DNA from: Bacteroidota bacterium
Lineage (GTDB): Bacteria; Bacteroidota; Bacteroidia; Cytophagales; Cytophagaceae
Direction of reading: 5' to 3'
NCBI GenBank assembly: GCA_023428135.1
Contig: JAEYZG010000024.1
Coordinates: 52,828-116,827, forward strand
DNA: 64,000 nucleotides
The translations under genes and the position numbers were made by a program. The notes beneath the pieces are model-generated. The model worked only from the letters and a program-made list of their open reading frames with translations, made no database searches and had not been told where the DNA came from. Of this stretch, positions 18,771 through 27,897 are shown piece by piece; position 1 is the stretch's first letter; the number at the start of each line of letters is the position of its first letter.

Positions 18771-18887
18771 CGGAGTTGTTAACTAAATCTTATTTAATCA
18801 GGAAGACCAATCTGCAGGATGAATTTTTGTTTTGATATATTATTTTTGCTCCATCAAACGTTTTTAACGGGTAGAAAATAAACTGGA

Positions 18888-19805
18888 ATGGCTTTTTTAA
18901 ACTTCCGCAAGCATGCTTTATGGCTTTTTATAATAATGGGACTAGCCTCTCCCTCATTTGCACAAAATGATGGTCCGTCTGATTCGTTTGCTACTGATTC
19001 TATTCCAGACATTTTGGTGGCCGCTGATAGTATTCCAAATAAAGCCAAGAAAAAGAAAAGGAAGAAAAGCGTTTTCTACGGAATAAAAACCCGCAAAGGG
19101 TTTACAAAAATGGGAAGGGGGAAGCAGGTTACCATAGAAACTTTTCACTTGCTGAAAACCTACAAAGAACCTAATCCATATGTGGGAGAATATTATGTTT
19201 TTGATGTCCGTAAAAGAAAGGTTTTAAAAGTAACCTCCATTAATCAAAAGGAGCTGCTCAATTATAGAATACTACATGGCCCTTATAAGAAAACTGTAGG
19301 TGGAGAGGTAGTGGAGTCGGGAGTTTTTTATGTGGGCACAAAACATGCAAGATGGGAACGGTATGGGAAGAATAATATCTTGATCGATAAAGTCAAATTT
19401 TACAAAGGCTGGCCGAAAGAATCGGAAATCACATACTTTGACAACGAAAGGATAAAAGTAAAAGAAGTGAAGCCACTAATTAATAAGCAGCTCAATGGTA
19501 CTTATTGTCTGTTTAATGAAAAGGGCTGGACCCTGGTCCAGGGAAAATATATTGATGGTATTAAAGTCGGGATCTGGGTAGAATATTTTACAGAAAAGAA
19601 CAAGCGCAGAAAAGAAACTCAATATCCGGCGAGCCCATACAAAGATGAGCAGTTTGAGCCTTATGTGCTTACTGAATGGGATGATGAAGGGAATTTGATT
19701 GTCCAGAATGGCAAAGTAGTGCCGGTCACCAAAACCGGAAAAGATACCCCCGGAAAGAAACAGGCCCAAAGACCGCCGAATAGTAACAGAAACAGGAAGC
19801 AATAG
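18888..19805 (+). CDS. Exported hypothetical protein with MORN/YwqK-like repeats
   Basis: A 305-residue exported protein of unknown role. A signal peptide ends near residue 26 (S-F-A-Q). A short K-rich stretch (K-K-K-R-K-K) follows near residue 55. From about 130 to 260 there are repeated beta-type phrases such as G-V-F-Y-V-G-T-K-H-A-R-W-E-R-Y, L-N-G-T-Y-C-L-F and G-I-K-V-G-I-W-V-E-Y-F, resembling MORN/YwqK antitoxin-type repeats common in Bacteroidota. The last 40 residues are basic and rich in P, N and R. A TATTTTTG -7 type box lies 40 bases upstream (18841-18848), but no TTG is at -33. Confidence 0.65.
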   Translation: MAFLNFRKHALWLFIIMGLASPSFAQNDGPSDSFATDSIPDILVAADSIPNKAKKKKRKKSVFYGIKTRKGFTKMGRGKQVTIETFHLLKTYKEPNPYVGEYYVFDVRKRKVLKVTSINQKELLNYRILHGPYKKTVGGEVVESGVFYVGTKHARWERYGKNNILIDKVKFYKGWPKESEITYFDNERIKVKEVKPLINKQLNGTYCLFNEKGWTLVQGKYIDGIKVGIWVEYFTEKNKRRKETQYPASPYKDEQFEPYVLTEWDDEGNLIVQNGKVVPVTKTGKDTPGKKQAQRPPNSNRNRKQ

Positions 19806-19811
19806 GATGAA

Positions 19812-19846
19812 CAGTAATAGTGAACAGGTTCTATTCACTATTACTG
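19812..19846. terminator. Convergent-gene hairpin terminator
   Basis: Thirteen-base perfect arms CAGTAATAGTGAA (19812-19824) and TTCACTATTACTG (19834-19846). It lies between two convergent genes. The T run is weak on both sides. Confidence 0.6.
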
Positions 19847-19862
19847 CTCTCTATTTACTGTC

Positions 19863-20204
19863 TCAGTGGAATGCGTCCTCAAAGTGGACAATCTCTTGTC
19901 CGGTAATCGCAATAATATCAAACCGAATAGGGCCTTTCCAGTCATTTTCAAAAATAAAGTTCTCAGCGGCAGTCATAACCAGAGAAGCTTTTCTTTCGGA
20001 GACAGAAGCTTCCGGAAAGCCAAATTTTGAATTCTTTCTTTTTTTGACCTCTACAAAAACCAGCAAATTTTCTTTACAGACTATAATGTCGATTTCAAGC
20101 TTTTTATAGCGGTAATTCCGAAGGAGTACAGAGTAGCCTTTTTTCTGCAGAAATTTTCCTGCCATGTCCTCCCCGTTTTTCCCCGAAATAACATTGTTTC
20201 CCAT
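19863..20204 (-). CDS. YraN family (UPF0102) endonuclease-like protein
   Basis: A 113-residue member of UPF0102, a restriction-endonuclease-like fold. The conserved N-terminal G-x-x-G-E-D-M-A-G-K-F-L and the core E-I-D-I-I-V ... V-F-V-E-V-K-K-R pattern (E/D...E-x-K nuclease motif) are visible, along with the late R-F-D-I-I-A block. Cellular role is not well defined in the family. It is divergent from lipB, sharing a 72-base gap. Confidence 0.88.
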   Translation of the reverse strand: MGNNVISGKNGEDMAGKFLQKKGYSVLLRNYRYKKLEIDIIVCKENLLVFVEVKKRKNSKFGFPEASVSERKASLVMTAAENFIFENDWKGPIRFDIIAITGQEIVHFEDAFH

Positions 20205-20211
20205 TGGCTTT

Positions 20212-20242
20212 TTGTCGTTGATGCGTTAATGAAGTATCTTTG
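20212..20242 (+). promoter_or_regulatory. lipB promoter, full Bacteroidota consensus
   Basis: TTG at 20212-20214, 20 bases, then TATCTTTG at 20235-20242, an exact TTG / TAnnTTTG match. The expected start of transcription is near 20249, inside the palindrome CCTGAAATTCAGG (20247-20259), a possible operator. Confidence 0.7.
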
Positions 20243-20276
20243 GTACCCTGAAATTCAGGTGTAAAGCTATAAAGTT

Positions 20277-20999
20277 GTGAATGAAGTAATTAATAAAAAA
20301 GTCTTTTTTGAAAATCTTGGTCTTATCAGCTACAAAGAAGCCTGGGATTATCAAACTAAGCTTTTTGATGAAATCGTATCTGTTAAACTTTCAAACAGAG
20401 GATTATCTGCGGAAGACCAAAAGCCTACACCCAATTACTTGCTGTTTTGTGAGCATCCTCATGTTTATACGCTAGGCAAAAGCGGAGATGCAGGTCATTT
20501 GCTTTTACAAGAAGATCAGCTTGAAAAGAAAGGCATTGAATTTTACCATATCAATAGAGGTGGAGATATCACCTATCATGGTCCGGGGCAGCTGGTAGGC
20601 TATCCGGTTATTGATATGGAAAATTATTTTACAGATATTCATAAATACCTGAGATTACTAGAAGAAGGAGTCATACAGACTATTGCTGAGTACGGTATTA
20701 AAGGAGGAAGAATTGAAGGATTAACCGGTGTGTGGATTAATTCCGAAACTCCGGAAAAAGGACGAAAAATTTGCGCTTTAGGAGTAAAAACCAGCAGATG
20801 GGTTGCGATGCATGGATTTGCATTGAATGTAAATGCAGATTTAAATTATTTTAATAATATAGTACCTTGTGGTATTTCAGATAAAGCCGTTACTTCAATT
20901 GAGGCAGAAGTTGGAAGGAAAGTAAACATGGAAGAAGTCGAAGCCATTTTGAAAGAAAAGCTGTCAGTTTTATTTGAAATGATCATTGTTCAAAAGTAA
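20277..20999 (+). CDS. lipB: Lipoyl(octanoyl) transferase
   Basis: Moves octanoyl groups from acyl carrier protein to lipoyl domains of 2-oxoacid dehydrogenases and the glycine cleavage system. The 240 residues contain the signature G-G-D-I-T-Y-H-G-P-G-Q-L-V-G-Y-P, G-V-K-T-S-R-W-V-A-M-H-G-F-A-L-N-V, and the acyl-accepting Cys198 in P-C-G-I-S-D-K-A-V-T-S. The start is a GTG; no ATG is available near the conserved K-K-V-F-F-E-N-L-G-L. Its promoter is one of the clearest in the window. Confidence 0.94.
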   Translation: MNEVINKKVFFENLGLISYKEAWDYQTKLFDEIVSVKLSNRGLSAEDQKPTPNYLLFCEHPHVYTLGKSGDAGHLLLQEDQLEKKGIEFYHINRGGDITYHGPGQLVGYPVIDMENYFTDIHKYLRLLEEGVIQTIAEYGIKGGRIEGLTGVWINSETPEKGRKICALGVKTSRWVAMHGFALNVNADLNYFNNIVPCGISDKAVTSIEAEVGRKVNMEEVEAILKEKLSVLFEMIIVQK

Positions 21000-21011
21000 A
21001 TTTCAGAATCA

Positions 21012-21413
21012 ATGAAAAAGGATATTTTATTCCCTCAGGTAGAAGGTGTTTCTGTGGCTATAGTCAGAGAAGGTGAAGCCGGAGAGTACAATTGGAATGT
21101 TTTCATGATTAATGAAAATAAATTTGATTTAAAAGACATAACCATCCGCTCAAAGGGATATGGTCCCAAGGAAGGTGATCAACAGATTACATCTACTTTA
21201 AGGCATCATATTCAGTTGCTTTCATCTGAAAGCACACTTAAGATTGAGCCTATAGATCCGGCAGTATTTCATTTATATAATGAATACTGGATCAGTTATT
21301 ATGTCAATAATCAGATTTTCGATAAGAAATTTATTTTCGTACCGGAAAGTATCATAGAAAAAAATCTGGTGTTTATTCCTCAACTGGAACTTCAAGGAAT
21401 TTTACACTCCTGA
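21012..21413 (+). CDS. Conserved-looking hypothetical protein
   Basis: A 133-residue soluble protein with no signal peptide or membrane segment. It looks like alternating beta strands (V-S-V-A-I-V, W-N-V-F-M-I-N, Y-W-I-S-Y-Y-V-N) and a C-terminal I-F-V-P-E-S-I phrase. I do not recognise the fold with certainty. It starts 12 bases after lipB and is probably on the same transcript. Codon use matches its neighbours, so it is likely a real gene. Confidence 0.7.
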   Translation: MKKDILFPQVEGVSVAIVREGEAGEYNWNVFMINENKFDLKDITIRSKGYGPKEGDQQITSTLRHHIQLLSSESTLKIEPIDPAVFHLYNEYWISYYVNNQIFDKKFIFVPESIIEKNLVFIPQLELQGILHS

Positions 21414-21453
21414 TAACTGATTTACAGAGCATATTTGGAAAAAGGATTTTTAT

Positions 21454-21468
21454 CCCTAAAATTTAGGG
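21454..21468. promoter_or_regulatory. Palindrome upstream of the exonuclease gene
   Basis: CCCTAAA and TTTAGGG flank a single A, giving perfect 7-base half-sites 20 bases before the next ATG. It could be an operator or a short hairpin in the mRNA leader. Confidence 0.4.
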
Positions 21469-21487
21469 AAACAATCAGCTTTTTAGA

Positions 21488-22204
21488 ATGGACATACTAA
21501 AAAATGCCGGGGACATTTTATTCCTGGATATTGAAACTGTCACAGGTACGGCCTCGTATCATGAGCTTAGTGACAGGCTGCAGCATCTCTGGAAGAAAAA
21601 ATCAGGGATGATTGATGATCAGAAAGAACCCGGTGAACTTTACTTTGAAAAAGGGGCTATATTTTCCGAATTCGGAAAAGTAATCACGATTTCAGTAGGT
21701 TTTTTCTTTTTTCAGCAAGGGGAGTTATCTCTAAAAATAAAATCTTTCTGGGGGCACAACGAAAAAGAACTTTTAGAAGATTTTAAACGGCTGCTTGAAA
21801 AATTTGATTTTAGGAAACTAAGACTCTGCGCACACAATGGAAAGGAATTTGATTTTCCTTATTTATGTCGCAGAATGCTTATAAATTCTATCCCAATTCC
21901 TGAAGCATTAAACATATCAGGAAAAAAACCTTGGGAGATCCTGCACTATGATACACTGGAAATGTGGAAGTTCGGAGACAGGAAAAATTATACGTCTCTG
22001 GAAACTTTAGCCACTGTATTTGATATCCCTACTAGTAAAGATCAGATGGACGGAAGTTACGTCAATGTGTCTTACTACAAGGAAGATGGACTCGATGCTA
22101 TCAGAACTTATTGTGAGAAAGATGTGCTCGTCACAGCTCAGGTTTTTCTGAAGTTACATTGTCTTGAATTGGTCAGGGATAAAAATATTTTGTTTTGCAA
22201 TTGA
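21488..22204 (+). CDS. Predicted 3'-5' exonuclease, RNase H-like (PolB exo-2 type)
   Basis: DnaQ/PolB-type exonuclease fold in 238 residues. Exo I is F-L-D-I-E-T-V near residues 11-17, exo II C-A-H-N-G-K-E-F-D-F-P-Y-L near the middle, and exo III Y-C-E-K-D-V-L-V near the end, giving the four acidic metal ligands. This pattern fits the family of predicted 3'-5' exonucleases related to DNA polymerase B proofreading domains, found as stand-alone proteins. Substrate is unknown; DNA or RNA trimming is inferred. Confidence 0.82.
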   Translation: MDILKNAGDILFLDIETVTGTASYHELSDRLQHLWKKKSGMIDDQKEPGELYFEKGAIFSEFGKVITISVGFFFFQQGELSLKIKSFWGHNEKELLEDFKRLLEKFDFRKLRLCAHNGKEFDFPYLCRRMLINSIPIPEALNISGKKPWEILHYDTLEMWKFGDRKNYTSLETLATVFDIPTSKDQMDGSYVNVSYYKEDGLDAIRTYCEKDVLVTAQVFLKLHCLELVRDKNILFCN

Positions 22205-22257
22205 TGAATAATTTCTTTTGTTTCGGTTAATTTATTTGAGATCAGAATATTACACAG

Positions 22258-24087
22258 ATGTCTGCTAACGGCGGGAAAAAAGATGAGTTTTTGCTAGATG
22301 TTCGAAATTTAAAGACATACTTTAAATCTGAAGATAATATTGTCAAAGCTGTAGATGATGTTAGTTTTCAACTCAAAAGGGGGGAAACTCTTGGCATCGT
22401 TGGGGAATCAGGTTCCGGAAAGTCTGTAACAGCGCTTTCGATTATGCAGCTTATACCCAGACCTATGGGACAAATTGTTGGAGGAAGTATATTATTTAAT
22501 TCCCCCGACAAAGGAATTATTGATCTGACGAAAATAAGCGAGCGAGAGATGCAGCAGGAAAGAGGCAATGATATTTCCATGATCTTTCAGGAACCAATGA
22601 CATCTCTCAATCCGGTATATACCTGCGGAGATCAGGTGATGGAAGCCATTCTTTTGCATCAAAAGGTTTCCAAGGTAGAAGCCAGGCAAAGGACAATAGA
22701 ACTTTTTGAAAAAGCAAAACTCCCAAGACCCAACGATATATTCAACGCCTACCCTCATCAGATTTCCGGTGGACAAAAACAAAGGGTGATGATTGCCATG
22801 GCTATGAGCTGTAACCCGTCCGTGCTAATAGCAGATGAGCCTACTACGGCTTTGGATGTTACAGTACAGGCAAGAATTCTTGAGCTGATGTGTCAGCTCA
22901 GAGACGAAAATGATATGTCAATTATTTTCATTACACATGATCTTGGCGTAATAGCAGAAATTGCCGACAGGGTAATGGTAATGTATCACGGAAAGGTGGT
23001 GGAGTCAGGAACCACTTATGATATATTTAATAATCCTCAACATCCTTATACAAAAGGTCTCCTCGCTTGTCGCCCGAGACTGAATATGAAATTAAGGGTT
23101 TTACCTGTGGTCTCAGATTTTATGGAAAAGGATGAGTCTGGTAATATAGTAGAGAAAAAAGATCATAAATTTTCATCCGTTGGGCATGCCTTACTTTACA
23201 ACTTTGTTTCGGAAGATGAAATCAAAGAGCGCCAGGATGACCTGAAGAAAAAGGAGCCTCACCTTAAAGTTAAAGACCTGCAGACCTATTTCCCAATTTC
23301 TAAAGGGTTATTTGGAAAAGTTACTGATTATGTAAAAGCAGTAGATAATGTTTCATTTGACGTTTATCCCGGTGAAACACTAGGACTCGTTGGTGAATCA
23401 GGGTGTGGAAAAACAACACTTGGAAGGACAATTTTAAGATTGATTGAACCAACCGGTGGAGATATTTATTTTGAAGGAAAGAGCATAAAAGATGTTCAGG
23501 GGGAAGATATGAGAAAGCTGCGTAAAGATATGCAGATCATTTTTCAGGATCCGTATTCTTCGCTTAATCCAAGAATGACGATTGGGGAAGCTATCATAGA
23601 GCCGATGCGCGTAAATGGAGTTCTGGAAAGTGACTTCCAGAGGAGGAGGAGAGCAGTAGAGCTTCTGGAGACAGTAAGTTTAAGTGCAAAACAATTTGAA
23701 AGATATCCTCACGAGTTTTCGGGTGGACAAAGACAAAGGATATGTATTGCACGTGCTTTAGCTTTAAATCCTAAATTTATAATATGCGATGAGTCTGTTT
23801 CAGCATTGGATGTTTCGGTTCAGGCCCAGGTTCTTAACTTGTTGAATAAGCTTAAAGAGGATTTTAACTTTACCTCTATTTTTATCTCTCATGACTTGTC
23901 AGTTGTGAAGTTCATGTCTGACAGAATTCTGGTAATGAACAAAGGGAAAATAGAAGAAATAGGATATGCTGAAGAAATATATAACAACCCTCAGTCAGAA
24001 TATACAAAGAAATTGATAAATTCAATTCCAAAAGGAGACCTTGCCGCCATCAGGAATGCTATGTTGAAGAGGAGTCAGGGTCGGTAA
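22258..24087 (+). CDS. Peptide/nickel-type ABC transporter, fused ATP-binding protein (DppD-DppF-like)
   Basis: Two complete ABC ATPase domains in one 609-residue chain. The first has Walker A G-E-S-G-S-G-K-S, signature I-S-G-G-Q-K-Q-R and Walker B V-L-I-A-D-E-P-T; the second has G-E-S-G-C-G-K-T, F-S-G-G-Q-R-Q-R and I-I-C-D-E-S-V-S-A-L-D. Each carries the oligopeptide family C-terminal extension. No permease or binding-protein gene is nearby, so its membrane partners must be encoded elsewhere. rnr follows after 11 bases. Confidence 0.92.
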   Translation: MSANGGKKDEFLLDVRNLKTYFKSEDNIVKAVDDVSFQLKRGETLGIVGESGSGKSVTALSIMQLIPRPMGQIVGGSILFNSPDKGIIDLTKISEREMQQERGNDISMIFQEPMTSLNPVYTCGDQVMEAILLHQKVSKVEARQRTIELFEKAKLPRPNDIFNAYPHQISGGQKQRVMIAMAMSCNPSVLIADEPTTALDVTVQARILELMCQLRDENDMSIIFITHDLGVIAEIADRVMVMYHGKVVESGTTYDIFNNPQHPYTKGLLACRPRLNMKLRVLPVVSDFMEKDESGNIVEKKDHKFSSVGHALLYNFVSEDEIKERQDDLKKKEPHLKVKDLQTYFPISKGLFGKVTDYVKAVDNVSFDVYPGETLGLVGESGCGKTTLGRTILRLIEPTGGDIYFEGKSIKDVQGEDMRKLRKDMQIIFQDPYSSLNPRMTIGEAIIEPMRVNGVLESDFQRRRRAVELLETVSLSAKQFERYPHEFSGGQRQRICIARALALNPKFIICDESVSALDVSVQAQVLNLLNKLKEDFNFTSIFISHDLSVVKFMSDRILVMNKGKIEEIGYAEEIYNNPQSEYTKKLINSIPKGDLAAIRNAMLKRSQGR

Positions 24088-24098
24088 CCTCAATAGTC

Positions 24099-26246
24099 AT
24101 GACAAAAAGCAGAAATAAGAAGGATAAGCCAGGACATGAAAATAATATAAAAGACAAGCTTTTGAATTTGCTTAGCAGGGCAAAATCAAAAGCATATTCT
24201 TTTAAAGAGATTATAAAAAAAGTAGGCTTAAAAGATCAGGCTGTAAAAGGCCAGTTTGCCACAGAACTTGATAATCTCGTCAGGTCGGGTCAGGTAGCAA
24301 GAACGCAGAGCGGTACCTACAAAATCAATTATAAGTCAGACGGAGCTCATATTGTCGGTCGAGTAGATCATGTCAATCAACGATTTGCCTATGTGATTTC
24401 AGAAGATTCTAAAGAAGATATCTGGGTGAGTGCGAATAATCTGAAATTCGCATTTGACGGAGATATCGTAAAAGTACTTCTGAAAGGTAAGAGGGATAGA
24501 GGTCGCAGTCCGGAAGGGGAAGTCGTTGAAATACTTGAAAGAAAGAGAACCGATTTTGTCGGAAAAATAGAATTATCTCCACGTTTTGCTTTCGTCGTTC
24601 CTAACAGCAGAAAAATTTTCTACGATATTTTTATTCCCTTAGATAAAATCAAAGACGCCAAAGAAGGCCAGAAAGTAGTAGCCAGAATAGTTGAGTGGCC
24701 GGATAAAAATCATAATCCTGTTGGTGAGGTAATAGAGGTATTGGGCAATGCAGGAGAAAATGATGTAGAGATGCACTCTATTATGGCCGAATACGGTCTT
24801 CCATGGGAGTTTCCTGAAACTGTTGAAAAGGATGCAGATAGAATCCCTGTGGAAATTCCGGAAAATGAAATAAAGAAAAGACGGGATTTCAGGTCGATTA
24901 CTACTTTTACAATAGACCCTGTTGATGCAAAAGACTTTGATGATGCACTTTCTATAAGAAAACTTGAAAACGGAAACTGGGAAGTGGGTGTTCATATTGC
25001 TGACGTGACACACTATGTAAGGCCTGGAACACCACTTGAAAAAGAAGCATACAAAAGAGCTACTTCTGTTTACCTCGTAGATCGGGTAGTTCCGATGCTC
25101 CCGGAAAAACTTTCCAATAATCTTTGTTCTTTAAGGCCTCATGAAGATAAGTTGACTTTCTCTGCAGTCTTCGAGATGGATCACCAGGGCAAAATTCTGG
25201 ATGAGTGGTTCGGAAAGACCATTATTCATTCTGACAGAAGATTTGCTTATGAGGAGGTACAGGAAATACTTGAAGGAAAAGACGGGGATTTCAAAGAGGA
25301 AATCTTTGCATTGGACGAGCTCGCTAAGATCATGAGAGCCGAGCGTTTCAGGAGAGGTGCAATTGCTTTTGAAACAGTAGAAGTAAGATTCAAACTGGAT
25401 GAGAAGGGTAAACCTTTGGGGGTTTATGCAAAGGTCAGAAAAGATGCACACAAGCTCATAGAAGACTGGATGCTTCTTGCAAATCGTAAAGTAGCTGAAT
25501 ATGTCTATTTTATGAAAAAAGGAGATGAGAAAAATACGTTTGTGTATCGTATCCACGATCATCCGGATCCTGAAAAGCTTAATTCGCTTGCCATTTTTGC
25601 AAGAAAATTTGGTCATAGTCTGGATTTGAAAGATAAAAATCTATCAAATGCATTAAATAAACTGGTAACTGATGTCGAAAATACTCCGGAACAAAACGTG
25701 TTGCAAAGTTTAGCCATAAGATCTATGGCAAAAGCAAAATACACGACAGAACCGGAAAAGCACTTCGGTCTGGCATATAAGCACTATACTCATTTTACTT
25801 CTCCGATCAGAAGATATCCTGATGTAATGGTACATCGCCTGCTGGAACATTATCTCAATGGAGGCAAGTCTGAGAACAAGACTTATTATGAAGATCTTTG
25901 TGAGCACTCTTCTGACATGGAAAAGGTAGCTGCAGAAGCGGAAAGAGCTTCTATTAAATATAAGCAGGTAGAATTCATGGAGACCATGATTGGCCAGGAG
26001 TTTGAAGGTATCATCAGTGGTGTGGTAGAGTTTGGGATGTTTGTAGAGCTTGTAGAAACGAAATGCGAAGGAATGATTCGTCTGAGCGAACTGGAAGATG
26101 ATTTTTATGAGCTTGATGCAGAAAATTACAGAGTAATAGGCAAAAGAAATAAAAAAATATTTACTTTGGGAGATCATGTAAAGGTGAAGGTGATGAACAC
26201 CAACCTTGAAAAACGAAGTATAGATCTTGCTTTTGCCGGAAAATGA
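24099..26246 (+). CDS. rnr: Ribonuclease R
   Basis: Processive 3'-5' exoribonuclease that degrades structured RNA and acts in ribosome and mRNA quality control. In 715 residues: N-terminal helix-turn-helix and two cold-shock domains (about 1-240), the RNB catalytic domain with D-P-V-D-A-K-D-F-D-D-A-L-S (metal-binding aspartates), and a C-terminal S1 domain (about 630-712, G-V-V-E-F-G-M-F-V-E-L). The stop overlaps the next start by 4 bases, so it is coupled to the polyprenyl synthase. Confidence 0.95.
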   Translation: MTKSRNKKDKPGHENNIKDKLLNLLSRAKSKAYSFKEIIKKVGLKDQAVKGQFATELDNLVRSGQVARTQSGTYKINYKSDGAHIVGRVDHVNQRFAYVISEDSKEDIWVSANNLKFAFDGDIVKVLLKGKRDRGRSPEGEVVEILERKRTDFVGKIELSPRFAFVVPNSRKIFYDIFIPLDKIKDAKEGQKVVARIVEWPDKNHNPVGEVIEVLGNAGENDVEMHSIMAEYGLPWEFPETVEKDADRIPVEIPENEIKKRRDFRSITTFTIDPVDAKDFDDALSIRKLENGNWEVGVHIADVTHYVRPGTPLEKEAYKRATSVYLVDRVVPMLPEKLSNNLCSLRPHEDKLTFSAVFEMDHQGKILDEWFGKTIIHSDRRFAYEEVQEILEGKDGDFKEEIFALDELAKIMRAERFRRGAIAFETVEVRFKLDEKGKPLGVYAKVRKDAHKLIEDWMLLANRKVAEYVYFMKKGDEKNTFVYRIHDHPDPEKLNSLAIFARKFGHSLDLKDKNLSNALNKLVTDVENTPEQNVLQSLAIRSMAKAKYTTEPEKHFGLAYKHYTHFTSPIRRYPDVMVHRLLEHYLNGGKSENKTYYEDLCEHSSDMEKVAAEAERASIKYKQVEFMETMIGQEFEGIISGVVEFGMFVELVETKCEGMIRLSELEDDFYELDAENYRVIGKRNKKIFTLGDHVKVKVMNTNLEKRSIDLAFAGK

Positions 26247-27220
26247 TTTTCAGTCAAGAAAGAGCTTTAAATAAGCTTGACACTGCATTCAATGCACACA
26301 GTCCGGGTAATTCTCCCGTTGAACTTTACGAACCAATAAACTACATCATATCCCTTGGGGGAAAAAGATTGCGGCCATTGCTCACCCTAATGGCCGCAAA
26401 TTTATTTTCTGAGGAGTGGGAGGAGGCTATCAAACCTGCCATGGCTGTAGAGTATTTCCATAATTTCACCTTAATGCATGATGATATTATGGATAAAGCA
26501 CCTCTGAGAAGGGGAAAACCTACCGTTCACGAAAAGTGGAATATTAATACCGCAATACTTTCCGGAGATGTAATGCTTGTGAGAGCTTATGATCTCTTGT
26601 TGGAATCAGAAGATTCAAAACTTCGCGAAATAATCAGGGCATTCAATGATTGTGCAGCTAAAGTCTGCGAGGGCCAACAGCTGGATATGAATTTCGAAGG
26701 TGCCGATAATGTGTCCATTCCGGCATACCTGGATATGATTCGTAAGAAAACTGCCGTCCTTCTTGGTTTCAGTCTTAAGCTTGGAGGAATTATTGGTGGT
26801 GCGGAAGAAAAGGACCTGGAGTTGCTGAAAGAATTCGGAGAAAATATAGGTCTGGCATTTCAGCTGATGGATGACCTTCTGGATGTTTATGCAGATCAGG
26901 AAAAATTCGGAAAGAAAGTAGGAGGAGATATTGTAGCAAAAAAGAAAACCTATCTTTTGATAACTGCTTTGGAAAAAAGTAATGAAGCCGGAAAGAAAAA
27001 GCTTATCTCTCTGCTGGAAAATCAGTCCCTCAAAGAGGATGAAAAGGTAAAAAAAGTAAAAGAAATTTACGATTCTCTGAAAATAAAGGAACTAACTGAA
27101 GCAAAAATGTCTGAGTATTATAATGCAGGTATTCAAAAGTTAGAAAAAGTTGAAGCCCCGTTATTAAGGAAATCGCATCTGCTCCGTTTTGCAAACGGAC
27201 TTATGAAAAGAGAAAGTTAA
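26243..27220 (+). CDS. Polyprenyl diphosphate synthase
   Basis: Trans-prenyl chain elongation from isopentenyl diphosphate. The 325 residues show G-G-K-R-L-R-P, the first Asp-rich motif M-H-D-D-I-M-D-K-A-P-L-R-R-G (FARM) and the second M-D-D-L-L-D-V (SARM). Product length (geranylgeranyl, farnesyl or longer for menaquinone) cannot be fixed by eye; no bulky residue assignment is attempted. The ATG overlaps the rnr stop. Confidence 0.9.
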   Translation: MIFSQERALNKLDTAFNAHSPGNSPVELYEPINYIISLGGKRLRPLLTLMAANLFSEEWEEAIKPAMAVEYFHNFTLMHDDIMDKAPLRRGKPTVHEKWNINTAILSGDVMLVRAYDLLLESEDSKLREIIRAFNDCAAKVCEGQQLDMNFEGADNVSIPAYLDMIRKKTAVLLGFSLKLGGIIGGAEEKDLELLKEFGENIGLAFQLMDDLLDVYADQEKFGKKVGGDIVAKKKTYLLITALEKSNEAGKKKLISLLENQSLKEDEKVKKVKEIYDSLKIKELTEAKMSEYYNAGIQKLEKVEAPLLRKSHLLRFANGLMKRES

Positions 27221-27221
27221 T

Positions 27222-27830
27222 ATGTCAATCACTATTATATTAATCATCATTACAGTTGCATGCAGTTTTTATGCATGGAATAACGAATCAGTGTATTCCG
27301 GTTGGATGTTAAATCCCTACATGATCAGTAGTAAGAAACAGTATTACCGGTTCGTCACTTCAGGTTTTATTCATGCAGATTACATGCATTTGTTTTTTAA
27401 TATGTTGTCTTTGTATTTCTTCGGAGATTTATTGGCAGCAAAGATGGGAATAGTCGAGTTTGTGCTATTGTATCTTTCAGCCATTATTGTTTCTGATTTA
27501 CCAACTTATTTAAAAAATAAAAACAGCCAGAAGTATAATTCATTAGGAGCTTCGGGAGGTGTGTCGGCAGTTATATTCGGTTGTATTTTGTATCAGCCTG
27601 TCGGAATGGATATATGCATATTCTTTGCACTCTGTGTTCCCGCATTTATTTATGGAATCTTATTTCTGATCTATTCCTATTATATGGGGAAAAGATCCGG
27701 AGATCGTATAAACCATGATGCGCACCTTTATGGAGCATTATTCGGTGTCGTATTTGTATTGTTAGAGGGCGATGGTCATATTCTTCCTAACTTTTTTCAG
27801 GAGATTATTCACTGGCCGGGATTATTTTAA
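27222..27830 (+). CDS. Rhomboid-family intramembrane serine protease
   Basis: Cleaves membrane-spanning segments of partner proteins. The 202 residues have about six membrane segments. Rhomboid marks are H-A-D-Y-M-H-L-F-F-N-M-L near residue 51, the catalytic serine in G-A-S-G-G-V-S-A-V, and the partner histidine in N-H-D-A-H-L-Y-G-A-L-F-G. It starts one base after the polyprenyl synthase stop and ends the ABC-rnr-prenyl-rhomboid run; a strong terminator follows. Confidence 0.88.
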   Translation: MSITIILIIITVACSFYAWNNESVYSGWMLNPYMISSKKQYYRFVTSGFIHADYMHLFFNMLSLYFFGDLLAAKMGIVEFVLLYLSAIIVSDLPTYLKNKNSQKYNSLGASGGVSAVIFGCILYQPVGMDICIFFALCVPAFIYGILFLIYSYYMGKRSGDRINHDAHLYGALFGVVFVLLEGDGHILPNFFQEIIHWPGLF

Positions 27831-27856
27831 TAGAAAAATATAAATAGAATATTCTG

Positions 27857-27897
27857 ATCCCATTGCTTTATTGAGGCGATGGGATTTTTCTTTTTAA
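27857..27897 (+). terminator. Intrinsic terminator after the rhomboid gene
   Basis: ATCCCATTGC (27857-27866) pairs with GCGATGGGAT (27876-27885) with one G-U, then TTTTTCTTTTT. Confidence 0.9.
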
